Of a stretch of 64,000 nucleotides of DNA, positions 34,801 through 46,800 are shown piece after piece. The DNA comes from Eublepharis macularius (Eukaryota > Chordata > Lepidosauria > Squamata > Eublepharidae). Both the position numbers and the translations under genes were made by a program. Below the pieces are notes generated by a model. That model did not search any database, was not told the DNA's origin, and saw only the letters and a list, made by a program, of their open reading frames with translations. Every line of letters begins with the position of its first letter. The first letter of the stretch is position 1. Location of the stretch: NCBI RefSeq assembly GCF_028583425.1, contig NC_072790.1, positions 212,638,897 through 212,702,896 on the forward strand, in the 5' to 3' direction.

Positions 34801-37800
34801 CACTTTTTAAACAGCGACGTCTGAGGCATCTTAATGCCAGATATCTCCCAAAAGTTGGTAAAAAGGAAAGATATCTCACGAAAAAAGTAGAGAGAACTCG
34901 CTGAAGAGAATGCTGATCGAATAGATAACGCTAGGAAGAACCTTTCTCGATGGCGGCGAAAAAGGAACTGAGGGAATGCCGGGGATGCTCGAGCTGGTGG
35001 CCGCGTTTTGGCGGGAACACCACCACGCATGTGCAGCTTCGCCGAGCGTCCCCTTTGACATCTCTAAAAGCTAGGCAAATCTTTCCGCGGCTGGCCAGCG
35101 CCTGTGCAGTCCCCAATATGGGGCTGCACAGAAGTACAACGACGATATTACAATTTTTTTTAAAAGTAGAATGCTGACAATAACCTGTGCCCTATTTTCA
35201 ACTGTCAGAGACATGCATGAATATTAAATTCTTAAACTAAGATCACAGACTTCACCTGTATAAAAAAGGTCTCTGAAGAAAGACTTTTTAATCTCTAATA
35301 ACTTGCAGGCACTAACATATACCCACACCCAACAGTTGTCCTGACTTATAAATAGAAGAGGTAAAGTTCCAGCTCAGTTCATGATAGAAAACACATCTGG
35401 CAAAATACTCACTGATACTCACTTAGGTCACATTTCCTCTTACCTCTGTTGAAATAACCTTATTGCTTTCTTCCAAAAACTGCTGCAGACTAACCACTTC
35501 ACTCCCAGGAGAGTTGGTCTTAATTCTCCACGTTCCTTGTCTGTCCAGTGTTTCTGACATTTTGTGATGGAGTATGGGACTAGACCTGGCGTGGCTTTTC
35601 AAATACTGGACAGGACTGCTGCTGCTGCTGGACCATGCTTCGTGATCATGAAGCAGGCTAAATTCTCCGCTGCTGTGGCTTTGCGGCCTGCTTTGATTAT
35701 TAACTGCACCTGCTTTGGGGGGTAAATAGTATTGACAACTTTGTTACATTAGGTAAATAAATAAAAACACAACAAGCACATTCTGAATGAGATACAAGAC
35801 ATCTCAGATATTGTCTGGATGATTTTTTCAATGCATCAAACAGTCAGTTGTAGGGATGTGCGTTTCGGCATTCAGAATGCCGAAAGAATGCCGAAACAAA
35901 AGTGTTTCGGCTTCTTTCAGGGAATGCCGAAACGTTTCGGGGAATCCCGAAACGTTTCGGGTAGCCGAAAGAAAAAAGCCGAAACGTTTCGGGATTCTTT
36001 CGTCTTTCATTCGGCTTTTCAATGGGAAAATGCCTCCGTCTTCCCGGACGTCTGGGGGAGGCATCTTCCCACCGAATAAGCCCAAAATTGGTGGGGACCT
36101 TCCTCTAACCCTTCTCTAACAACCACCCAAGTTTCAGACAGATTGGACTTTGGGGGGCCATGTTATGGCCCCCCAAAGCAGGTCCCCCCATCCTCCCATA
36201 AAGGAGCATCTTCTTCATTATTTCCTATGGGGAAAAAATGAAGAAGCAGGCTTCCTTTGCCAGGGGTGGCATTTTGCATGCAAAATGCCCCCTTACCCTC
36301 AGGGGCCCTTCTCCCACCCCTCCTCCCACCCCCCACCAAGGCTCAGCCTGCTCCCACTTGGGGGGGCCATTTCATGGCCTCCCCAAGTAGGTGCTCTAAT
36401 CTCTACCACTGACAGCTGGGGGAGGCTTGTGTTGCCAGGGGTGGCATTTTGCATGCAAAATGCCCCCCAACCCTCTGGGGCCCTTCTCCCACCCCTCCTC
36501 CCACCCCCCACCAAGGCTCAGCCTGCTCCCACTTGGGGGGGGCCATTTCATGGCCTCCCCAAGTAGGTCCTCTCAGCCCCTAAATTCCACCCCTTACAGC
36601 TCCACACAAACCCAATTCCCCCCAGCTGCCACACACAGACCCAAATCCCCACATTAGCCCCTCACAGACCCAAATCCACCCCCACCTGCCCCACACCCAT
36701 AACCCCAGGAACAGGCTGGCAAAGGCCAGCCCTCTCCCTTTGTTCCCTATGCTGGGAACTTCTAAACTCTCTTTCCCTGGGCAATTCTGCACAGCCCAGG
36801 GGTGCCACAATGCTGGGCACACTTCTGAGTGCCAGCTGGTCCCTGTGAAAGAGCACCTGAACCACAGACACCCTCCCTCAAATTCCCCCACCACCTACAG
36901 AGATGGCTGGCCAGCCAGCCCCATTGTTCCCTATGATGGGAACCAACTGCACAACAAAGAATAAAACAAGAACAACACAAAATAAAGTTTTTTAAAAATT
37001 ATTTTCTCCCTTCCAAAGTACAAGTAGGCAAAGCATTATGACACATAACACCAGCAGTCCCCCACACAGAAAAATAACACAACTCACTTAACATCAGAGA
37101 ATCACAAAGCACGATTCCTGTCAAAAACACTTTATTTCTTGAACAGCTTTAGGCTACACAGCAGGGGGGGAACACCAAAGGGCATGGCAGCAGTATCTTA
37201 CACAAAAATAACACAACTCACTTAACATCAGAGAATCACAAAAGCACAATTCCTGTCAAAAACACTTTATTTCTTGAACAGCTTTAGGCTACACAGCAGG
37301 GGGGGAACACCAAAGGGCATGGAAGCAGTATCTTACACAAAAATAACACAACTCACTTAACATCAGAGAATCACAAAAACACAATTCCTGGCAAAAACAC
37401 TTTATTTCTTGAACAGCTTTAGGCTACACAGCAGGGGGGGAACACCAAAGGGCATGGAAGCAGTATCTTACACAAAAATAACACAACTCACTTAACATCA
37501 GAGAATCACAAAAACACAATTCCTGGCAAAAACACTTTATTTCTTGAACAGCTTTAGGTTACACAGTAGGAGGGCACAAAAGGGCATGATAGCAATGTAC
37601 TACAAAAAATAATACAACCCACTTCACCGTTTTTGACAGCAATTGTGTTTGTGTGATTCTCTGATGTGAAGTGAGTTGTGTTATTTTTGTGTAGTACACT
37701 GCTTTCCTGCTCTGTGGTGCCTTCCTACTGTGTAACCTAAAGCAGTTACAGAAATAAAGTGCTTTTGACAGCAATTTTTTGGGGTGATTCTTTAATGTGA

Positions 37801-40800
37801 AGTGAGTTGTGTTATTTTTGTGTAAGATACTGCTTCCATGCCCTTTGGTGTCCCCCCCCTGCTGTGTAGCCTAAAGCTGTTCAAGAAATAAAGTGTTTTT
37901 GACAGGAATTGTGCTTTTGTGATTCTCTGATGTTAAGTGAGTTGTGTTATTTTTGTGTAAGATACTGCTGCCAAGCCCTTTGGTGTTCCCCCCTGCTGTG
38001 TAACCTAAAGCTGTTCTGTGTGGGGGACTGCTGGTGTAATGTGTCATAATGCTTTGCCTACTTGTACTTTGGAAGGGAGAAAATAATTTTTTAAAAACTT
38101 TATTTTGTGTTGTTCTTGTTTTATTCTTTGTTGTGCAGTTGGTTCCCATCATAGGGAACAATGGGGCTGGCTGGCCAGCTATCTCTGTAGGTGGTGGGGG
38201 AATTTGAGGGAGGGTGTCTGTGGTTCAGGTGTTCTTTCACAGGGACCAGCTGGCACTCAGAAGTGTGCCCACCATTGTGGCACCCCTGGGCTGTGCAGAA
38301 TTGCCCAGGGAAAGAGAGTTTAGAAGTTCCCAGCATAGGGAACAAAGGGAGAGGGCTGGCCTTTGCCAGCCTGTTCCTGGGGTTATGGGTGTGGGGCAGG
38401 TGGGGGTGGATTTGGGTCTGTGAGGGGCTAATGTGGGGATTTGGGTCTGTGTGCGGCAGCTGGGGGGGAATTGGGTTTGTGTGGGGCTGTAAGGGGTGGA
38501 CTTTAGGGGCTGAGAGGACCTACTTGGGGAGGCCATGAAATGGCCCCCCCAAGTGGGAGCAGTCTGAGCCTTGGTGTGGGGTGGGAGGAAGGGTGGGAGA
38601 AGGGCCCCAGAGGGCTGGGGGGCATTTTGCATGCAAAATGCCACCCCTGGCAACACAAGCCTCCCCCAGCTGTCAGTGGTAGAGATTAGAGCACCTACTT
38701 GGGGAGGCCATGAAATGGCCCCCCCAAGTGGGAGCAGGCTGAGCCTTGGTGGGGGGTGGGAGGAGGGGTGGGAGAAGGGCCCCAGAGGGTTGGGGGGCAT
38801 TTTGCATGCAAAATGCCACCCCTGGCAACACAAGCCTCCCCCAGCTGTCAGTGGTAGAGATTAGAGCACCTACTTGGGGAGGCCATGAAATGGCCCCCCC
38901 AAGTGGGAGCAGGCTGAGCCTTGGTGGGGGGTGGGAGGAGGGGTGGGAGAAGGGCCCCTGAGGGTAAGGGGGCATTTTGCATGCAAAATGCCACCCCTGG
39001 CAAAGGAAGCCTGCTTCTTCATTTTTTCCCCATAGGAAATAATGAAGAAGATGCTCCTTTATGGGAGGATGGGGGGACCTGCTTTGGGGGGCCATAACAT
39101 GGCCCCCCAAAGTCCAATCTGTCTGAAACTTGGGTGGTTGTTAGAGAAGGGTTGGAGGAAGGTCCCCACCAATTTTGGGCTTATTCGGTGGGAAAATGCC
39201 TCCTCCAGGCGTCCTGGAAGACGGAGGCATTTTCCCATAGAAAAAAGCCGAAAGAATGCCGAAATAATGCCGAAAGAATCCCGAATCCCGAATCCCGAAA
39301 GAGATTCTTGTTTCGGCTTTCAGCTTTAACGATAGAGAATTTTCTTTCGGCTTTCTACTTTCGGCTATAGCCGAAAATTTTTGGCTTGCACACCCCTAGT
39401 CAGTTGTCACAAGATATTCAAAGACCGACTGAAAGGTCACATTAGATACAGTTTCATTTTGTTGCCTTACCTGTTATGGCTCTTCAATACAGAATTTCAC
39501 TTTTTAAACATAAAAACAGCCTCATTTATTTTTAACCTCTCAAAAGTGCCAGATTCCAGGACACTAACAGTGAAACCATAAGCTGAGTTACTCTCATCTA
39601 AGCTCACTGAAATCAGTGGGCTTAGACTGGAGTAACTCTGCTTAGGATTTCACTGTAAATATATAGAGATTTTTATGACTCATTTCATGTTTAACAAAAC
39701 TACAGACAGAATGTTGAATTTTGCTCTTATTTATGACATATTGCAAGAAGACAATGTAAAATATGGAATAAAAATACTGTCAGATTAATTTCTATCCTCT
39801 CTTTTTATTATATAAAAAGGCATTCCACTGATTGTTTATTTCAGTCTGTCATGCTTGTATCTTGGAAGAGAAATGTCACATTTTGGAAAAAATAACAGTT
39901 GAAAATATACCAATTCACCCCATGTTTCAGGGTCTCTGAAAGAAACTGTATCAAATAAGACCCACTATCTGCTATTTGTATTATTCTGATTTTTTTTCTT
40001 AATCAGTAGAACAGAACCATACCACAATGTGCAGTATATTACTGCAAAGCATTATTTATACTGGAAAATAAAAACAACAACTGTGCATCCATATTTACCA
40101 CACACAACTTTATGTGTACCACTGTGTTTTGTCACAGAGAAGGGACGACAGACCATGCCCATTTAGGTGAGTTTGAAGGCTGGCATCAGAAGACAGCAAG
40201 AACACCATCTGTCCCCAGTTGTTCCAAACTGGCAGTACAGATCAGTCAATCTAGAACTTTGTGTACATTATCAGTATACTATCCTTAGTTTTCTAGCATA
40301 TTCTTCTAGTCCTTATGCAACAGTTCTTTAAATTTTTCTTCAGTGTACAATTGTTCTCTCCCCACATTGTTAAACTCATGTCTTTCACCCTGCATTCTCT
40401 CTTCCTCATCCACCCCATTTTCATTTGACAGACTACCTTCTGTTTCTTTCCTTCCCATCCCTCTGTTCTGTAAAGTTTTCTTTACTCACTCCTATAAATA
40501 ACATTCCTGCTTCTACTTCTTTTCCTTCTTTCTCCTCTTTGCCTCAGTCAATGGCTATCCTCAATTATGGCTAGATCTTCCTTTTCCTTCTGAATGACTT
40601 AAACTTCTTATTTTTATTTGCTTCTCCTTTGCCTGCTTCTCAAACCCTGCTGCTGATTCCCGTTACCTAATCCACAACAAGTATGACACAAGAGGTGCTC
40701 CACTAATTATTCTGAAGGCCTGACTCAAAATGCTACCTAGAGATTCATCAATAGATTATTTTTAAAACAAATAAAAATAGCAGCAGTTAGCTGCAGCAAG

Positions 40801-43800
40801 TATGTGTGGGAGGGGAAGGTAGAGGTTCTTTGCACTTGTACTGTTTCCTTGACTGTAATCTCCCCTCACCCTGCCACTCCAAAGCAGTCCAGCCCTCAGT
40901 TCTCTGCTGCCTTTTCACCCTTCCTGAACCTCAACTCCACTGCTTCTCAACTCCACTCAACTCCACTGCTTGTAGATCCTCTTGCTTTACTTTCTTCATC
41001 CCCTCTACATCACAGATTTTGCTGATGATCACTATTCACAGACTTCACTAATCCCATTCTATTGAATGCCTCTTGAAGAAAATTAAAAGCTATGCTCTTT
41101 GTTTCAGTTACTGGGTTAGATTTTCCATTCAGAATACAGAACTTTCCTGTCTCCCCTGTCCCACTGCAGCTTGCTGGTCTCCACAGAATGCTGCTCCTAG
41201 GGGATAAAGTATCGTGTGGAATGGGTGAGGGGTCTGCAGCTAGCAGGGGGAATCAGTGGAAATTGCCAATCCAACTGAGTTTCTTGAACCATATTTTGAA
41301 CACAGAAAAAAAACTATCACCCTGATAAACTTCTTAACTAATAGATTTTCATGCAGTGCCAGACTGTATCCTCCAATTCCTGCTGCAACATCATGGTTGT
41401 AATGGTAAAATGCTCTATGCAGAAAAAGCAGAGTTGCATGTGTGAATATATGAAGATTTGCAATATTCAGTAATCTCTTTCTTAATGGATTTATTCTGAC
41501 TCAGAGGCCACCCTACATCAAAGCCTCATTTAAAAAGAAAAAAATGGGTCTAGATGATCAAAGAACAAAATCCCACATGCTGAGTTGTTTCCCACCCTCC
41601 CCAAACTCATGGAGATGAAGCACATGTGTCAATTTGCCTAGAAGCATACCTTTGACTTCATGGAGTGAGGCATTATTATTGCTATTGCTAGTGGATGTTC
41701 TGCCACTATCAAGGCTGGCTGGTCTGGAAGCTAAATGAAAAAAAATCAGTAGACAGCATGAAGCACATATCCATAGCAGATGGTACTGTGCCTGGTACAT
41801 TCTGATCACAGAATGCTGAGGCAGAAAATCATGCACTACTGGTATTGCACAAGCTGAGCATGCACACTGTTAAAAGTGTGGTTTCTGAGAGGTGGAAAAA
41901 GCAGGAGGAGCAGCAAGGTACAAAAGAATGGGGGGGGGCATGTTTAGAATCAGAACTGGTTTATTGATAGGAAAACAGAATTTCAAAAGGAACAGCCAAC
42001 ATGCAGAAAACTAGTTGTGGTTAAGGCACTTACAACAGATTTGACATGGAACTTTGCACATTGCAGAAATGTCACCAACAGGAAGAGCAAGAGCACCTGC
42101 ACAGTTTATGTTCTGTACTCCTAACCAATATAAGCATAAAGGCAAGGTTAAGAAGCTTTAAAATACTAGACTACTTGAATCAAACTGGATTATATTTATT
42201 TGTAGAAATCCATTTTTAATAAAGATTCTGTTGTAGCTTCAGGTATTTATTTGTATAACTACTTTAAAATTTGATACAGAAAATATTACATTGGATGAAT
42301 TTTGAGGTAGGTTTCTTAAATAAAAAGCTAATTCACAATTGAACTCTAAGATACTCAAGATTACACAGAGAAATTTGGATCCTGTTTAGGTGCACTTCAT
42401 ACTCTATGTTAAGAAAGGAATAAGGATGAAAGAAATGGGAAAGATCCCATACAGTTAGATGAGATGCAAGAACATGCACACTTGCAATGCTGATTATCCC
42501 CTATTTCTGGACAAACTTCAATAGCATTCCTGTATAGGTCTTATGTTTCACACACTATTAAACTGCAAATCTTACCATGAATTCTTGATCCAGTACTAGA
42601 ATCATCGCTAATTCCTTGTGGACTTACATCTTCGAAAGATGTAGCATCTAGATGGAAAACAAAAGAAAACTGCATTGCAAAAAAATAATCTGAATCTATT
42701 ATCCACTAAATGGTATGATACATTTTATGTTTGAATTATAATTATTTCTTCTTAGGTAATCTCATGGTCCCCCCCAAAAGTTTACAAGTATTGAAACTTT
42801 TTCCCCATCCAATTAATCCATAAATCCACAATTCCATTATTCCTGGGGGGTTGGGGGGTGGGGTGGGGCAGGAAAAGCATGTGAAATGAACATGAACAGA
42901 TTCTAACAATGCTACTGTTACCAACACAACCACATCACACTGTGAAAAGGTTCTACCTATACCTTTATTATTAAGCAACTGCTTGGATCTCAAGCCTGCA
43001 GCAGAGTTGACAGTTGCAAAGTTGATGGATGTAGTAGAGAAGGCCATAGATCCCAATTCTTTTCTCCTTTTACCCGCAGATATATCATCAGGACCCTCCA
43101 GATGCTCAGAACTACCTGTCCATTGTCCTCCTGCTAGGACCATGGACTGCATCAGGTCATTCATGGCTGGGATGCAAATGAAAGCAAATGAATCAGCATG
43201 GTTCAATGTTTTTTAAATTTTTATTTTGCACTGTTAAATGCCTTGCATTATCTAAGCATCAAAGCATATCGAAAGCTACAGTCACAAGTTATTATATGTT
43301 ACAGCATGCAATTGGCTGAATGAATGAAAAGTGTTAAAAAGCCAAAGCCTTCTTGTAATTGCTTTTTATTAGCCACAACCGCCATGCTTGTGCTGGAAAT
43401 CTATACAGCAGATAAATATATATGTTAGAAGCTCTGATATGTTTTGCAATGACAAAATGGAATGAACAGGGTAAGATGAGCAGAAATGCTATACAAAAAT
43501 CAGTATTGGCAATGATTGAAAGTCCTTGTTCAGAGCAGGCTTCTGCAGGAATAGTCTGTGTTGCACAACACTAGAAAAAGGATCTGAAATAAATGCATCC
43601 TGCAACAGCTATTTTTACTATGCTACAAACACTGCAGTGCCCTCCTCCAACATTTAAAAGAATACTTCATTGAAGAAGAAATGACAAAAATATTTGTTTT
43701 CCTCCCCTTTGACTTGGAATGATAGAACAGGCACTGATTTTGAACCAAAGATTGTATAACTATATCATTTTCAATCTTTGTAAAATCAGTTACTGAACAT

Positions 43801-46800
43801 GGAGTTCAATGTTTGGAAAACATAGTGCATTGCATTGTTGTATATGTGCAATTATGTGTGTAATACATATGTTCAAATACATGTAATTTCTATACATTGA
43901 ACATAAATATGTGAATTAATTGCATGTGTGTAAATAGATGTAGGCATATGAATGCTTACATATTATTTAGACACCCCAAGTTGTGGGCATTGAGTATCTA
44001 GGTGTTCAGAAACATTGCTTCAGCTCCTTGTATTATAGCAGGACTTGCACTGTATAAAACAGGGAAAAAGTAGCGCAGTCCAGGGAAAGGTTAGTGACAT
44101 TAGTAATGGAAGCCAGTGTAGCCATTTAAAAAGAAGCTGAACTGTCATAAAATCTTACACATGGAGCGACGGTAGAAGGCCTTCATTTTGTCTTTTTCCT
44201 TCGGTCTGTTCCTCAAAAAGGGCAGCCTTTTCAGTGCAACCACTTTTATGTCATAGCATAAGGAAAAACGGAAACGGGAAGATGAAAGAAAAAGGGGAGA
44301 AGAACAGATGGAAGTTAAATGTTGAAACTAAGGACAGAAATGAATGCTTGAGTTTCCACTAGGTGTACTTAACTAAAAGCTATTAACCTTATGCTGCTGA
44401 ATGACAATGGAATATGAAGCTTCCACAATGAAACTTTAATATAACCCAAGAAATTCTGGAAATTATGTGTGAGGAAGATAAGGAGCTTTCAGAGTTAAAA
44501 ACTGCTAACTGCCTGGAAAACAAACAAGAAGGAAAAATACCAAAAACAGATTTTGTGCATGAGAATCAGAACTCAGCAAAACCAGGCTTTCGGAGGGGGA
44601 AAAACCTCTTGGGGTGGAAATAAGCATACTCGTTTAATAAAACATCTTTTAATAAGTAGTATTTTAATGTTTTGCTACCAGTGCAGTTCTGTATTTTTAC
44701 ACCGAGGCTCATTTTAAAATTCATTAGCTTATTTCATTCAATCGCAATCAAGAGAGTAGCAGCAAATGTTTTAATGCAATATCTGAAAAAGTTCTTGCTG
44801 GTCAAGGAATTTGTTGAAAGGAGTGCAGAATGCACTAATTATTTAACAGAGTTCTACTTAGGAGTTCCTGGTTAGGTGGCAACTGTACTGTTATTCTGGA
44901 GGGGGGCAGAGGTATCGAACAGAAAAATGACCAAACAAAGAGAAGAGAAATAATGACAGTGCAAAAAGTTTTACATAAATCATTAAAATTAAAATTCTGC
45001 AAAGATAATTTTAATTTATGTTTCACAGAAAAAGCTTATCTTGTGCTAAGATTGGAGTCATAAGCAACAGGATCTTCTCCTTAGTAGCAGGTGTTTGCAA
45101 TTCAATGTGGCATTATTACCAATCTGAGCACAAAGAATGCAAGTCATGGGTGTGAAACTGAATGCCTCCTCTGAAAGAAAGACTGTTAGTCACTGATCTT
45201 TTACTTACATATGATCTGGCCCTCTTGGCTTGAGGCCTTGATGCATAAGGAGAAGGGGCTTATGTCTTTACCCTCCTGCACCATTTTTCTGACCTGAAAC
45301 AGCCTCAGGGAGGCCACTATAAGCCCATGTGGAAAAGCCTGCAGTTAGCTCAGTGGTCAGTTCCTGAATCACCTAGTTCTTGGTGGCTGTGGGATTCTTG
45401 CACATATTGTCGGAAATGTCAGCCCCCTAGACTTAACTGAGGGGCTCAGTTGCAGGCCGCGGGGGATGGAGGGCAGGATGGCATGGTGGCCAACATAGTG
45501 GAAGGTGGGCGTGGGCTCCCTGTGATCAGTGGGGCAGCCCTCATTGCCTAGATTCAAACTGCAGCCAGCCAATCAGAGCAGGCTGACAGTCTCCTCTCAG
45601 ATCCGCTGACAGCTCTTGTAAAGAGAGGAGGAGGCCCCTGCCCCTAAGCACTTGGCTCGTGGCCGGCATCCCACCCAGGCCTCCATTTTGTCACAAGTTT
45701 GGAGTGGAACAGGCGGTTGGGGCATTGGGCACCAATCCGTTTGGGGGGGAACAGGGCCAGTGAGTTCATTTCCCTATTATGGGGATCCCCTTAAGGGGTC
45801 TGGGGAGTGCAGCATGGCAGGTGCATGGCCAGCTTGGGGGCTCTCAGGTCTGCCTCACTCCCAGGTGGCAGAAGATCTGCACAAGGGTACACACCCACGT
45901 GGTATCACCCAAATTGTCATCCCATGGTTTCCCTCCCTCCTCAGCTCGGGTCTGAGGGGGTGTGGCGGTCATCAGTTGGCAGGCGGGTCAGCCGATGCTA
46001 GGATCTGTGCCCTATGTGGCACCAATGCTCTGAGCTGTAATTCAATCAAGTTGTGGCCTCTATTAACTCCATCATAGTTGTCTGTGTATTTTGTCGCCTT
46101 GCCCCCGAAGCTCACCTCCTCCCCTTGACAGTGGGCTGCAATAGGTGAACTCCATCTAATCTAGCAAGGATCTGAGTTCTTCAGCAAGATTTCATATTCA
46201 CAGAAAAGCAAAACTATAAATCATGTAAATAAACAGATAAGTATCAACATTGAGAGGACTGCCTTCAACTCCCCCTCTATACTGTATAAGGTTGAAATGT
46301 CAGCAAGCCATACCTAAATGCCTATGTATCTATGGAAAAAAATGAGAGGGGTGATGACTAACAATGTTTGATAGAATGCATATGTTCACAGATGGCACAC
46401 ACATGGCAAGAAGGTTGGCTTGACCCCAGCACTTAAGGGAATGCTGATTTCCACCAATCCCCCCACTCTTCACTGCAGACTTGAGAGTCCAGTGACCTTA
46501 GTATGTACAGGCATCAAGCATGTACAGGCACTAGTATAAAGATAATCATCTCCTCTTAAGGAAGTTAAAGACTTTTGAGTTTTAACTGTATGGTTGGATA
46601 CTGGCTGCTGAAACATAAACTCTCTTTCTCCATGGCCATCAATTATTTATAAACCCAGTACAAACACATTTAAAAATGCATCTCCATTTTCAAACATTCA
46701 TACAAACTGTACAAGATCCATTGCCAAGGCAGAAAATATTTATTTGGAAATGATCTAAGATACAAATACGTTCTCCCTGTCATAATTTTTGGGAAATATT

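Larger units (their letters stand above)
29240..35146 (-). mobile_element. DIRS1-like tyrosine-recombinase retroelement, copy 1
   Basis: Fossil of the DIRS order, minus strand, inside the CCDC88A intron and in the gene's own sense. Parts in element order: 5' inverted terminal repeat (34958-35146), Gag-like region with a CxxC..CxxC zinc-binding N terminus, reverse transcriptase with the YLDD box, RNase H (TDAS..GWGG), tyrosine recombinase, internal complementary region (ICR) and 3' inverted repeat (29240-29515). It is nearly full length (5.9 kb). The coding regions look young but carry roughly three breaks, so it is broken. I see no target duplication, as is normal for the order. A tiny extra unit sits in its ICR (see 29568-29680). 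Confidence 0.92.
35851..39398. mobile_element. 3.5-kb palindromic hAT-like DNA transposon (foldback, non-autonomous)
   Basis: Flanked by an 8-bp target duplication GTCAGTTG (35843-35850 and 39399-39406), with ends TAGGGATGTGC / GCACACCCCTA, both features of the hAT superfamily. The element is one large inverted repeat centred near 37625 with arms of about 1.77 kb. Subterminal 'ccgaaacgtttcgg' palindromes and 'tgccgaaag' motifs crowd both ends (35870-36020 and 39240-39380), likely transposase-binding arrays. Each arm carries a 175-bp tandem repeat and a 135-bp tandem repeat next to the centre. There is no transposase. Long open frames in the arms mirror each other and are by-products of the low-stop GC-rich repeat. 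It lies in the CCDC88A intron. Confidence 0.88.

Noticed and set aside
37079-38030. CRISPR-like reading of the regularly spaced repeats
   Set aside because: Period of 135 bp with no unique spacers, inside a eukaryotic transposon; ordinary tandem repeat.
36150-39110. Long mirrored open frames (for example 138-198 codons rich in Pro/Ser/Gly) in the arms of the palindrome
   Set aside because: They occur on both strands of both arms, follow the 175-bp repeat, and lack any domain or start context. They are by-products of GC-rich repeats.
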